Shown: positions 11,883 through 24,604, counted from the first letter of the stretch. The stretch is DNA of 64,000 nt from Vicia villosa (GCF_029867415.1 NC_081185.1:75427553-75491552), one strand, 5' to 3'. Numbers and translations: made by a program. The notes: generated by a model from the letters alone, not told the origin.

Positions 11883-12972
11883 ATGATGACAAAAACATAT
11901 ATAAATGATATGAATTTGCGATCAGAAAGAGCAGACGGCTAAAGACAATTTACACAGCTATAGCATAAGCATGTGAATATGTCTCCCCCTGAGATTAACA
12001 ATCTCCCCCTGAAATTAATACTAGAAGAATTTTATAAATAAAAGACTTCCCTGAGTATTTCAGTAGAGACGTTCACATATGCTTGATCTTCAGAACATTC
12101 ATGACTTCTGATTTCTGCTTCCATAGGACAGCTTCAGAATATTGAATTTCTTTAGATCCTCAGAACATTCACAGCTTCTGATTCCTGCTTCCATCGGACA
12201 GCTTCAGAACTTGAATTTCTTTGATCTTCAGAACATTCACAGCTTCTGACTTCTGCTTCCATTGGGACAGCTTCAGAGCTTGAATCTCTTCTTACATCAC
12301 TTCATGCTAGATTGTATCAGAACATTGTTGAATGTACTAGAGCATCATCAGAGCATCTCTACATCCTGAATTGTTACAGAACAAAACTAAACGACAAAAG
12401 TCAGCATGAATGAGTCAGAACATAGAATATGTTTCAGAACACATAATATGTATCAGAGCCATATAGAATGTATCAGAACAAATAGACATGATGTTTCAGA
12501 GCATATTCTATCATTAGAATATCTGAACATTCTTCCTTCTTGCTTCTGATTCTGAATCTGAAGCTTCATAGCACTCAGCTTGCTTCAAGAATCCAAGAAC
12601 TTGATTCATCTTGTTGCTTCTTATATTGATCTTGAATCTTCAATTCCTGCAACAACACAACTTTAAAGCATAGAACTTTGCAAGTTCTGTTAGTAATGTG
12701 GGGCCTTTTTACCCGGTAACTGATAATATTAATCAGATCATTTATCATATATTTTCTCCCCCTTTTATCATAACATCAAAAAGAATATAAAAGATTCAGA
12801 TGTAGAAAACGACAAAGGAAAGAAACAGAATTAAACTTTTCATTGATTAAACAAGCAGGATTACAAAAGATGTATGCAGAATAACAGATGCAATCAACCA
12901 AAGAAAACTACAAAGACCAAAGACTAAGACCCTAGCCTAGACAAAATTTGCGCCAGTATGTCATGAATCCGG
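11883..12972 (-). repeat. Non-coding region between third ORF and polypurine tract, with 70-bp tandem repeats
   Basis: This holds three imperfect copies of a unit of about 70 bp at about 12,084-12,290. Each contains cagaacattcacagcttctg and gcttcca-gggacagcttcag. It also has many scattered CAGAAC motifs and two further polypurine-like tracts. No coding sequence was recognised. Confidence 0.7.
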
Positions 12973-13923
12973 TCAGTGATCTTCTGGAAGGTCTTCAGCC
13001 TCAGCATATTCTGGCTCGGGCAACACAGAAGCTCCAACTTTCAATGCCTGAAGAATAGCTGCAAGGTTTGTTGGAGGAATTGGACCAGCAACTTCTGCAG
13101 GATAAACCACTTCTGGAAAGACCATGTGAGGAGCGCTTTCAGAAGGGTTCATTCTGAACCAATTGAACAGCCATTGAAAATCTCCAGTCAGCACTGGAAA
13201 CCTTGGTCTCCATACCACAATGTCTCTGCAGGGGTTTCCTTCTTCCATCTCATCTGCAGGTATCCTCTCTTCAAGAACTCTTCTGTTCCTGATGAGATGG
13301 TGATAGCTGCTTTCACCAACTTCCAAAAGAAGACCACGAGCACCAGGTGCTTCAGTCATGATCCTTCTCTGGACATCCGTAGCCCTAACCAGAAAATCCT
13401 GGAGAAAGGTGTCCCAGAGGTTGCAGGTAGCGTACTCATCCAGATGATTAACGTGAGCAGCACCCAGAATCTCCAACCAGCTATTTACATCTGAGTGTAA
13501 AAGCTCTAGATAAGCATGAGTGGTAGGTGTAGGAGGGTTGACTGTGAATCTGGAGTCAGGAAACACAAAACTGTAAGGGTTAGGTGTTCTGGTGGGAAAA
13601 GGGTGTGAGAGCGGTGAGGAGATATCTGTGAGATGGGTAGAGGGAGAAAGGATATCAGATGGTGAAGATGGTGGTTCCAGAGAGGTGAAAGAAAAAGAAG
13701 AGGTGGTGGAGGTCTGTGAAGAGGGAGGTGATTCAGGGATACCTTCAAGGGGTTGATACACACGTCTAGAGTAGTTTCCAGACATCATAGCTTCAAAAGG
13801 ATTCACCTTGAGAGGATCGTAGGTGATCCTTACCCTTTTTGGTTTGTTTTCAGGTTCATCAGATGCCATTCTCTTTTGTTTGCGGTCAGTTTCTTGATTT
13901 GGTGAGCTTGACGAAGGATTCAT
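12973..13923 (-). CDS. Third ORF of the Sirevirus-like element (env-like position)
   Basis: This is an open frame of 316 codons after pol and before the 3' LTR, the place where SIRE-type elements carry an env-like gene. The N-terminal half is rich in Ser, Pro and Thr with a basic KPKRVR patch near residue 28. The C-terminal half is more globular, with WLEILGAAHVNHLDEY and RRIMTEAPGARGLLLEVGES. I see no signal peptide and no clear membrane segment, so an envelope role is not supported by sequence. It may be a nuclear or gag-like accessory protein. The frame is intact, unlike pol. Confidence 0.7.
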   Translation of the reverse strand: MNPSSSSPNQETDRKQKRMASDEPENKPKRVRITYDPLKVNPFEAMMSGNYSRRVYQPLEGIPESPPSSQTSTTSSFSFTSLEPPSSPSDILSPSTHLTDISSPLSHPFPTRTPNPYSFVFPDSRFTVNPPTPTTHAYLELLHSDVNSWLEILGAAHVNHLDEYATCNLWDTFLQDFLVRATDVQRRIMTEAPGARGLLLEVGESSYHHLIRNRRVLEERIPADEMEEGNPCRDIVVWRPRFPVLTGDFQWLFNWFRMNPSESAPHMVFPEVVYPAEVAGPIPPTNLAAILQALKVGASVLPEPEYAEAEDLPEDH

Positions 13924-14387
13924 GGTGACTTTGCAGATAGTGAGAACCGCTAGGGTTTATGATATGAATGCAAAGAGAGAGAGAGAGAGATAGCAAAAAA
14001 GGAAACTGAATGCAAGAAAGAGAAATATAAGAGGGAAAAGAAGCGTTTGAAGAATAAAAAAAATAAACTGAAATGATGAATAGCATTTAATGTTACGTGA
14101 CACGAGGAGAGAGAAATTATGACAAATGAAGTGATAGAACAGTTACCTAGGAAAGGCGCCTCCTCAACTGCACGCATGCTTGTCCAAATAGGGTAGACAC
14201 GTGTTACCATCTAGAAAGCTAGATACAGTTGTATTTACTTTAAAAGATATTCTGAATCAACTTAGACAATGAAACGTTAGTAATAAACGAGTCACTACTT
14301 CTAATTGATTTAAGATCAGAACTTCTTATAAAACATTAATCCAATCTCATTTCAGAAGATAGCCATACATAAGATTTTCTCATCTTC
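13924..14387 (-). other. Spacer between pol and third ORF
   Basis: A non-coding stretch of about 460 bp. It has a GA-rich microsatellite-like run near 13,975-13,993 and would form the leader of any subgenomic or spliced third-ORF transcript. No splice signal could be assigned with confidence. Confidence 0.45.
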
Positions 14388-17300
14388 TCATTCTGGGCAT
14401 AAATCCATACTGATATTCTTCAGAATGAACTTAAACCTATCTTCAGCCAGGGGTTTTGTAAAGATATCAGCCCACTGATGGTCTGTATCCACAAAGTTTA
14501 AAGATAAAACACCCTTCTGAACATAGTCCCTTATGAAATGATGTTTAATCTCAATATGTTTAACTTTTGAATGCAAGATAGAATTCTTAGATAAACATAT
14601 AGCAGAAGTATTATCACAGAAAATAGGAATGTTACTCTCATATATCTGATAATCTTCTAGTTGACTTCTCATCCAGAGCATTTGTGTGCTACAACCAGCA
14701 GCAGCAACATATTTTGCTTCTGTTTTTGAGAGGGCAATTGTAGCTTGCTTCTTGCTGTACCATGAGATCAGATGACTTCCAAGAAATTGACAACTTCCAG
14801 AAGTGCTCTTCCTTTCAATTCTATCTCCAGCATAGTCAGCATCACATAATCCTACTAAGTTGTAATCTTTGGATCTTCTGTAAACTAAACCAACATTAAT
14901 AGTACCTTTCAAATACCTTAGAATTCTCTTAACAGCAGTTAAGTGAGATTCTCTAGGATCTGATTGGAATCTAGCACACAAACAAACACTGAAGAGAATG
15001 TCAGGTCTAGAAGCAGTTAGGTATAGAAGAGATCCAATCATACCTCTGTACAACTTCTGATCTACCTTCTTACTTACCTCATCCTTACCTAGGACACATG
15101 TTGGATGCATAGGAGTTTTGGCTTCTTTACTTTCAGAAAGATTAAACTTCTTCAGAAGTTCTTTCACATACTTCGTTTGATGAACATAGGTTCCATCAGA
15201 AGTTTGGTTGATTTGAATCCCAAGGAAATACTTGAGTTCACCCATCATGCTCATCTCAAACTCAGCCTGCATAGACTCAGCAAACTCCTTTCCAAGTGTA
15301 GCATTAGATGTTCCAAAGATAATATCATCAACATATATTTGACAAATTAAAATATCCTTTTTAAATGTTTTACAGAAGAGAGTAGTGTCCACTTTTCCTC
15401 TAGTGAAACCATTTTCCAGAAGGAAAGAACTCAAACGTTCATACCAAGCTCTAGGAGCTTGTTTCAATCCGTATAATGATTTCTTTAATTTAAAAACATG
15501 ATTTGGAGACATGGAGTCTTCAAAACCAGGAGGTTGATGGACATAAACTTCTTCATCTATGTAACCATTTAAGAAGGCACTCTTAACATCCATCAGATAA
15601 AGAGTGATGTTGTGTTGAGTGGCAAAAGAAATTAATAGACGAATAGATTCTAACCTGGCCACTGGTGGAAAGGTTTCTGTATAGTCAATCCCTTCTTGCT
15701 GACTATAACCCTGAGCCACCAGTCTGGCTTTGTTTCTTACCACTTCACCTTTCTCACTCAGCTTGTTTTTGAAAACCCATTTTGTTCCTATAATATTGAA
15801 TCCTTTAGGTCTTGGAACAAGATCCCAAACATCATTCCTTGTAAACTGATTTAACTCTTCTTGCATGGCAATTATCCAGTCTGTATCTTCTAGAGCTTGA
15901 TGAACAGAAGTTGGCTCGATCAGAGAAACCAGACCTAATTGACATTCAGCATTGTTCTTGAGGAATGCTCTTGTTCTGATAGGATCATCTTTCTTTCCAA
16001 TAATGACATCTTTTGAGGGAGCAGATGTGAGTCTAGATGATCTTCTGATAGTTGGTTCTTCAGAAATTCTCAGATTTTCCAAGGATGCAGCAACCTGATC
16101 TTCTGATTCTTTGTTGCTTAGGTTTTCAGCTTCTGAAGCTTTTCTTCTTGGTTCTTCAACTTCTGAGATATCAATATCAATATCAGCAAAATTCTCAAAC
16201 TGCTTTGGCTTTTCAAGACCAAGCTTATCATCAAACCTGATATTGATTGATTCTTCTACAATCAATGTTTCAGTATTGTATACTCTGTAGCCTTTAGAGC
16301 ATTTAGAATATCCAAGAAGGAAACACTTTTGTGCTTTAGAATCAAACTTACCAAGATAATCTTTAGTATTCAGAATAAAACATACACATCCAAAAGGATG
16401 GAAATATGAAATGTTGGGCTTTCTGTTCTTCCACAATTCATAAGGAGTCTTATTTAGAATAGGTCTGATAGAGATTCTATTCTGAATGTAACATGCAGTG
16501 TTTATTGCTTCTGCCCAGAAATGCTTAGCCATATTGGTTTCATTGATCATGGTTCTGGCCATTTCTTATAGAGTCCTATTCTTTCACTCTACAACTCCAT
16601 TTTGTTGTGGAGTTCTAGGACAAGAGAAATCATGGGCAATACCATTTTCTTTGAAGAACTCCTCAAAGAATTTGTTCTCAAATTCACCACCATGATCACT
16701 TCTGACCTTTATGATTTTACACTCCTTCTCAGTTTGGGTCTGAGTGCAGAATTCAAAGAACACTGAATGAGACTCATCCTTGTGTTTCAAGAACTTTACC
16801 CATGTCCAGCGGCTATAATCATCAACGATGACTAATCCATATTTCGTCCCTCTAACAGATGCTGTTTTGACTGGACCAAACAGATCAATGCGCAAGAGTT
16901 CTAACGGCCTTGAGGAAGAGACAACATTCTTAGACTTGAATGCAGGTTTAGAGAACTTGCCCTTCTGACATGCTTCACAAAGAGCATCTGATTTGTATTT
17001 CAGATTAGGGAGTCCTCTGACAAGATTTAGTTTGTTAATCTGAGAAATCTTTCTCAAACTAGCATGTCCTAATCTTCTGTGCCAGACCCATTGCTCTTCA
17101 GAAACAGACATAAGACAAGTCACCTTTTGATTCTTAAGATCCTGAAGATCTGTCTTATAAATGTTGTTCTTTCTCTTGCCTGTAAATAGGATTGAGCCAT
17201 CCTTATGACTTACAGCCTTGCAAGACTTTTGATTAAAGATTATGTCATAACCATTGTCACTTAATTGACTTATGGACAATAAGTTAAGAGCTAATCCATC

Positions 17301-17522
17301 TACTAGAAGAACATTAGAAATAGAAGGAGAGTTACCAGACTTTATAGTTCCTGAGCCAATAATTTTGCCCTTCTGATCTCCTCCAAACTTCACTTCTCCA
17401 GCAGATTTAAGCACCAGGTCTTGGAACATAGACCTTCTTTCTGTCATGTGTCGCGAGCATCCAGAGTCCAGGTACCATGACATGTTGTGCTTTTCCTTCT
17501 TTGCAGCCAAGGATATCTGCAA
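14388..17522 (-). pseudogene. Pol of the Sirevirus-like element (PR-INT-RT-RNase H), two nonsense codons
   Basis: One reading frame of about 1,045 codons on the minus strand. The order is protease (DSGCSRHMT), GAG-pre-integrase zinc motif (WHRRLGHASL then CEACQKGK), integrase core (LLRIDLFGP, RSDHGGEF), RT (YVDDIIFG) and RNase H (DADYAGD, then KTEAKYVAA). TGA at 16,584-16,586 and TAA at 16,566-16,568 interrupt it six codons apart, within the integrase just after its NGVVE motif. Otherwise the frame is open. The gag frame overlaps the start by 116 nt in another register, so expression would need frameshifting or a fused ancestor. Confidence 0.92.
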
Positions 17523-19329
17523 TAGGAATAATCTTTTCCTTAGGTACCCACATCTTCTTGGGTCCTTTATTGTTAGTTTTCCTCAAGTTTTGATTGAACT
17601 TGGGTTTAGCATTATATGAAATAGGAGGAACAGAATGATAGTTTATGTTCTGAGTTCCATGATATTTCTTAGGTTTTGTCACATGCTTCTTGGTGTGTGT
17701 TATGTGAAAGCTTTGAGCATGTGATGTGTGCCTAATATCATGGGAGTGGCCAAATTTAAATTGGTTATACAGAGGCTTGTATGATATTTTCATATCATCC
17801 ACAGATTCAAGCTTGTATGGAATTTCACCCTCATAACCAATGCCATCTCTTTTGTTTCCTGACACAGCATATATCATAGAAGCAAGTTGACTTCTGCCAA
17901 TACTTCTAGATAAAAACTTTCTGAAACTTAAGTCATATTCTTTCAGAATATTGTTCAGACTTGGAGTAGATTTTTCAGAGACAGAAGGAGATCCAGTATT
18001 TTTGGATAAATTTAAAACTTTTTCCTTCAGTTCAGAATTCTCCACTTCAAGCTTCTTAGTTTCAAATTCAAATAGCTTTTTCAGCTTCTTGTATTTGATA
18101 CTAATCTGAGACTTGAGTTCCAGAAGTTCTGTTAGACTGGAAACTAACTCTTCTCTAGATAGTTCAGAGAATACCTCTTCAGAATCTGATTCTGATGTAG
18201 ATTCTGATCCATCATCTTCTGTAGCCATCAGCGCGAAGTTGGCTTGCTCTTCTTCAGAGTCTGATTCTGATTCTGATTCAGAATCATCCCATGTTGCCAT
18301 AAGACCTTTCTTCTTATGAAACTTCTTCTTGGGATTCTCCTTCTGAAGTTTTGGACACTCGTTCTTGTAATGTCCAGGCTCATTGCACTCATAGCAGACA
18401 GCCTTCTTCTTGTCAGATCTTCTGTCAGAAGATTCTCCTTGTTCAAATTTCTTTGAACTTCTGAAGCCTCTGAACTTCCTTTGCTTGCTCTTCCAGAGTT
18501 GGTTTACCCTTCTGGAGATCATGGACAGTTCATCTTCTTCTTCAGATTCTGATTCTTCAGGATCTTCTTCTCTAGCCTGAAAAGCGTTAGTGCATTTTTT
18601 AACATTAGATTTTAATGCAATAGACTTACCTTTCTTCTGAGGCTCGTTTTCATCCAGCTCTATTTCATGGCTTCTCAAGGCACTGATAAGCTCTTCCAAC
18701 GAAACTTCATTCAGATTCTTGGCAATCTTGAATGCAGTCACCATGGGACCCCATCTTCTGGGTAAGCTTCTGATGATCTTCTTTACATGATCAGCCTTGG
18801 TGTAGCCTTTATCCAGAACTCTCAATCCAACAGTTAGAGTTTGAAATCTTGAGAACATCTTCTCAATATCTTCATCATCCTCCATCTTGAAGGCTTCATA
18901 TTTCTGGATTAGAGCAAGAGCTTTAGTCTCCTTGACTTGAGCATTTCCCTCATGGGTCATTTTCAATGACTCATATATATCATAGGCCGTTTCCCTGTTA
19001 GATATCTTCTCATACTCAGCATGAGAGATAGCATTCAGCAAAACAGTTCTACATTTATGATGATTCTTGAAAAGCTTCTTCTGATCATCATTCATTTCTT
19101 GCCTTGTAAGCCTTACGCCACTAGCTTTCACTGGATGTTTGTAACCATCCATCAGAAGATCCCATAATTCACCATCTAGACCAAGAAAGTAACTTTCCAG
19201 TTTATCTTTCCAGTATTCAAAGTTTTCACCACCGAATACTGGTGGTCTAGTATAACCATTGTTACCGTTGTATTGCTCAGCAGAGCCAGATGTAGATGCA
19301 GATGTATTTGTTGGAATTTCACCAGCCAT
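17407..19329 (-). CDS. Gag of the Sirevirus-like element
   Basis: An open frame of 640 codons starting just inside the 5' LTR and primer-binding site. The N-terminal part has the copia gag pattern (FGGENFEYWKDKLESYF near residue 33, then ALIQKYEAFKM). A CCHC zinc knuckle CYECNEPGHYKNEC lies near residue 313. Acidic Ser/Glu-rich repeats (DSESESESDSEEE) follow, then a coiled-coil-like ELLELKSQISIKYKKLKKLF stretch. Gag forms the virus-like particle and binds the element RNA. The last ~38 codons overlap the protease coding region out of frame, suggesting either a natural gag/pol frame change or a single-base indel near 17,500. Confidence 0.9.
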   Translation of the reverse strand: MAGEIPTNTSASTSGSAEQYNGNNGYTRPPVFGGENFEYWKDKLESYFLGLDGELWDLLMDGYKHPVKASGVRLTRQEMNDDQKKLFKNHHKCRTVLLNAISHAEYEKISNRETAYDIYESLKMTHEGNAQVKETKALALIQKYEAFKMEDDEDIEKMFSRFQTLTVGLRVLDKGYTKADHVKKIIRSLPRRWGPMVTAFKIAKNLNEVSLEELISALRSHEIELDENEPQKKGKSIALKSNVKKCTNAFQAREEDPEESESEEEDELSMISRRVNQLWKSKQRKFRGFRSSKKFEQGESSDRRSDKKKAVCYECNEPGHYKNECPKLQKENPKKKFHKKKGLMATWDDSESESESDSEEEQANFALMATEDDGSESTSESDSEEVFSELSREELVSSLTELLELKSQISIKYKKLKKLFEFETKKLEVENSELKEKVLNLSKNTGSPSVSEKSTPSLNNILKEYDLSFRKFLSRSIGRSQLASMIYAVSGNKRDGIGYEGEIPYKLESVDDMKISYKPLYNQFKFGHSHDIRHTSHAQSFHITHTKKHVTKPKKYHGTQNINYHSVPPISYNAKPKFNQNLRKTNNKGPKKMWVPKEKIIPIADILGCKEGKAQHVMVPGLWMLATHDRKKVYVPRPGA

Positions 19330-19400
19330 CTTTTACTGAAGCGTTTTTCTCTTCCTGAATCTTTTCTAAACACGGTTAAGTGCTTGCACCTTAGAACCAA

Positions 19401-19412
19401 GCTCTGATACCA
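19401..19412 (-). promoter_or_regulatory. Primer-binding site, initiator Met tRNA
   Basis: On the minus strand it reads TGGTATCAGAGC, two bases inside the 5' LTR. It is the standard complement to the 3' end of plant initiator methionine tRNA used by Ty1/copia elements. Confidence 0.93.
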
Positions 19413-19414
19413 AT

Positions 19415-20625
19415 TGAAGGATAGAAAAACACTTAGAAAGGGGGGTTTGAATAAGTGTAGTCTTAAAAACTTGAACGATAAAAACAAATTGCACAGTTAT
19501 TTTTATCTTGGTTCGTTGTTAACTAAACTACTCCAGTCCACCCCCACGGAGTGATTTACCTCACCTGAGGATTTAATCCACTAATCGCAACAGATTACAA
19601 TGGTTTTCCACTTAGTCCGCGACTAAGTCTTCTAGAGTATCCTGATCACAACCTGATCACTCTAGGAACAAATGCTTAGACACAAGCTAAGACTTTCTTA
19701 GAGTATCCTGACCACCACGTGATCACTCTAATTACAACTGCTTAGACACAAGCTAAGACTTCCTAGAGTATCCTGATCAACACTTGATCACTCTAGTTAC
19801 TTACAAATTAATGTAATCAAATAAGAGTTTTACAATGCTTCTGAAAAGCTATAATCACAACAGTGATATTTCTCTTAAAGTTTAAGCTTAATATCACTAA
19901 TATATTACAACAGCAATGTAGTGAGCTTTGATGAAGATGAAGTTTCTGAGCTTTGAGTTGAACAGCGTTTCAGCAAGTTTTTCAGAATAAGTTCGTTCAG
20001 GATTGGTAACCTTGCTTCTCATCAGAACTTCATATTTATAGGCACTTGAGAAGATGACCGTTGGGAGCATTTAATGCTTTGCGTATTCTGTACAGCATTG
20101 CATTTAATGTTTCACGCTTTTGTCAACTACCTCGAGCCTTGTTCACGCTGTATCTACTGATGTTGCCTTTAATAGCTTCCAACGTTCCTTTTGTCAGTCA
20201 GCGTAGCCTGCCACCTGTACTTTCTTCTGATCTGATGTTTATGTATACAACGTTTGAATATCATCATAGTCAAACAGCTTGGTGCATCGCATCTTCTTGT
20301 CTTCTGACCTTGAAGTGCTTCTGAGCGTGATACCATGAGAACTTCAGTGCTTCTGCTTCTGATCTCAAGTTCTTCTGATGCTTCCATAGACCCATGTTCT
20401 GATTCTGCCTTGACCATCTTCTGATGTCTTGCCAGACTATGTTCTGATGTTGCATGCTGAACCTTCTGAGACAGAGTTTCTGAGCGCTGATTTATGCATA
20501 CTCTTTATATATTTCCTGAAAGGGAAATTGCAATGTATTAGAGTACCACATTATCTCACACAAAATTCATATCCTTGTTATCATCAAAACTAAGAATATT
20601 GATCAGAACAAATCTTGTTCTAACA
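19415..20625 (-). repeat. 5' LTR of the Sirevirus-like element
   Basis: The LTR is 1,211 bp with TG...CA ends and would hold the element promoter. It differs from the 3' LTR by about a dozen substitutions plus one G in a homopolymer. Confidence 0.95.
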
Positions 20626-20704
20626 GTATAGGCCCGATATGATTTATACTTCTTTTTTCTTTAATAACTTTATGAAAGAAACCGCTATTATCATCACCCT
20701 CCTT
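20626..20704 (-). mobile_element. Continuation of the LINE split by the copia element
   Basis: After the gtata duplication, minus-strand translation gives GDDNSGFFHKVIKEK. It is collinear with GDSNSGFFHKVMKQR in the full-length LINE and leads straight into the fragment at 10,650. LINE similarity stops at 20,704, where a TGTAACACCCC terminus starts. A second element therefore truncates or interrupts the LINE there. Confidence 0.85.
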
Positions 20705-22440
20705 TGTAACACCCCTTTTATAACCCAAAACATTTAACATAAAATCAGAGAATAAGCATGCATATAATTCAAAAGGGCGTCACATCGACGTTTTCAAAAA
20801 CTAAAAGCTTTTAAAAAAACCGACAGCATTTATCCACAACTTGTGAAGCATGAGTTCAACACGCCTAGTCTACCCAGTGCTACATGACCAGAGCATTGAC
20901 TCGCCACTTAATCATCAAACAACTCGGAAGCTCTCCGACTAAATCTCGTACGAACTACTAATCGCCAGAACCTGCATGTCGCCAAACGAGGGCAACATTA
21001 AAACAGAAGGGTGAGAATACAAATCATTATGAAGAAAGTATAATAAGGTACAATGATTCAATCAACAGTTATAGGAATTGATCACACTTATATGACCAGA
21101 TAAATAATACTAACCAACATTTATTTCACATGTTACAAGCATACATCAAAACTCAAGGAGTATAATATTAAATTCCAATACTATATTCCTAAATAATACA
21201 CATAACTATAATTATCACATAATCATATATCTTACCAAGTCATGTGTCCAAACATCACCAAATCCAATTATCACATCTCATGTACACATAACAATCACAT
21301 AAATGCATATATTCAAACATCACATAACCTCAATGTGACTCAATGCAAAACATGTGACTCAATGCATGTGGTACCCAATGTGGACCCAAAAATCCACCGC
21401 TTCCGATTCATATAGAATCTAGCCACGCTTCAGATCCGGACAAGATCGAAGCCACCAAATATAAACATATAGTTTACCGCTTTCCGAATTCACTCTAGAA
21501 TCCAAGCCGCTTCCGATCCGGACAAGATCAAAGCCACTACGCATGTTTCCAATTAAGGATCAACGTAATCTACGTCTATTTCCATTCAAGGATCACCGTC
21601 TAATACCATGTGAACCCACAGTTTCACCGCTTCCACAATAAAGCCGACTATGCCATGAATGAATGTACAATTACCAACCAATTATGCAATTAAGATCATC
21701 TTTACCATCTTAACATTTCGCATATCACAATAATTCAACTCGATGAATTATCTACCAATTGTACACAACATTCACAACACATACATATCATTCACATATA
21801 AAAGGCCAATTAATCAATTACGATTCGCAAAATCCAATTAACACTAGTATCCATACTATCTCATGTCAATTCACATTTACCACATATATATGAATATACA
21901 TATTATCAAAACAACATCATTGGCATAGAATTATATTATTCTCAACATAAATATTCGAGCCAAAAACACAATTACGGACAAATTCTCAAAATACCGTAAT
22001 TTACCGATAAACCGAATAATTGATCCAAGTCCAAGTATATTCCAATCAAATCGGCTCAATGCAATTAATACAACTATTAGTCATCAATTAATATCACCTA
22101 CTGCTAACAAAACTATTTTTATTGGAAAGAATGTCACGCCAGCTTTCTAAAGGTTCAATCGGTACTCAAAATAGATTCCCGGTTTGAAAGTTATGAATTT
22201 GTAAAGTTTCAACGAGAATGTAAACACAGACTTCATAAACTGACAACTCTAAACATATAAGAATAACTCTTATGAAATTAATTGGCTAACGGTCTGACTC
22301 AAGTAATAATAAAACAACTTTAAAGAGTCAAATACCTTTAAAGAGTCAACTTTAAAGAGAAGGTCATCAACTTGTCATATGAAGGTTTTTTGTGTTTGTA
22401 TTAATATCTCTATTTTGTTATTACGCTAAGCGACTACCAC
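20705..22440 (+). repeat. Long LTR-like repeat starting TGTAACACCCC
   Basis: It starts TGTAACACCCC and shares order and phrases with the segment at 58,955-61,140: ggcgtcac, aacagaagggtgag, gcatgtggtacc and GCTTAGCG-type motifs. This looks like one long LTR, most likely Ty3/gypsy, judged by the TGTAACACCCC start. No internal coding region is attached, and the right boundary is uncertain. Confidence 0.45.
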
Positions 22441-22650
22441 CGGTTGCTCTGGATTTTTCTCCGAACTTTGTAGATAAGTAACTCACGTCTCTCTATATCG
22501 ATTTAGTATGTTGTATCAATGAAAATGAACATTCACTTTGTTCAATGTTTTTAACCTTATTATCTTTAATGTGTGTTGCTTTGAGAATTAGGAAGAATGG
22601 TATCTCTCCGTAATACTCCGTCTCAGTTTAATTTGCATTTATGCCTGTAG
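22441..22650. other. Unassigned sequence before ADH-like pseudogene
   Basis: No coding motif was recognised. It may contain decayed intron or upstream exon sequence of the following pseudogene. Confidence 0.3.
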
Positions 22651-23117
22651 GTCTTGGTACTGCTTTCAATGTTGCAAAACCAAAACCAGTTTCTCTTGTT
22701 TCTCTATCTTTGGACTTTGAGTAGTTAGCCTTGTAGTATCTTACTCTTATACGATTGACTTTATGTCTGTTGTAATTATGACTGGAAATGAAATGATATA
22801 ATATTAACTCATGCACTTCTCTTTAAACCATAATATAGGCTGCTGAAGGGGCAAGGATCATTGGTGCATCAAGAATAATTGGAGTTGATTTAGTCTCCAG
22901 CTAATTTGAATTAGGTACATTTTTTTTATCTTCTATCAAATGCTTTAGAATGAGTTCAACATAAATAGTTTATTATATTTATGTTTTGTATATTTTCTTA
23001 TTTAAATTTTGATTATGATTCGATAGATTAAATTGTTGTTGTTGTACATGTATAGCTAAAATGACAATTGGAGGTGTGGATCATGTTGTTGAATGTACCG
23101 GGAGCATTGGAGGTGTG
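22651..23117 (+). pseudogene. Alcohol-dehydrogenase-like pseudogene (three exon remnants)
   Basis: Three short blocks, each preceded by an AG acceptor, match consecutive parts of zinc-type medium-chain alcohol dehydrogenase. They are 22,651-22,697 (GLGTAFNVAKPKP), 22,839-22,913 (AAEGARIIGASRIIGVDLV) and 23,056-23,117 (KMTIGGVDHVVECTGSIGG). The second block is the NAD-binding Rossmann region and contains a TAA after VSS. The catalytic zinc region and both gene ends are missing, so this is a dead fragment. The exon-intron layout shows it came from a genomic copy, not a retrocopy. Confidence 0.75.
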
Positions 23118-24488
<1,371 letters not shown>

Positions 24489-24499
24489 TCTCTCTCTCT

Positions 24500-24500
<1 letters not shown>

Positions 24501-24598
<98 letters not shown>

Positions 24599-24604
24599 CA
24601 TATA
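24501..24604. repeat. (TA)n microsatellite
   Basis: A TA array of about 95 bp between two palindromic MITEs. Confidence 0.95.

Larger units (their letters stand above)
10656..20625 (-). mobile_element. Complete Ty1/copia LTR retrotransposon, Sirevirus-like, with TSD
   Basis: The element is 9,970 bp and is flanked by gtata at 10,651-10,655 and 20,626-20,630. It runs on the minus strand in the order 5' LTR, primer-binding site for initiator Met tRNA, gag, pol (protease, integrase, RT, RNase H), third ORF, polypurine tracts, 3' LTR. Integrase upstream of RT defines Ty1/copia. The long gag, the extra ORF after pol and the multiple polypurine-like tracts suggest the Sirevirus (SIRE1/Maximus) branch. 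The LTRs differ at roughly a dozen positions in 1.2 kb by eye, so the insertion is young. Pol has two nonsense codons, so it is probably non-autonomous now. Confidence 0.95.

Noticed and set aside
12976..13494. 172-codon plus-strand ORF
   Set aside because: Antisense shadow of the third ORF of the Sirevirus-like element.
19401..19412. tRNA gene suggested by tRNA complementarity
   Set aside because: Only 12 bases match; it is a retrotransposon primer-binding site.
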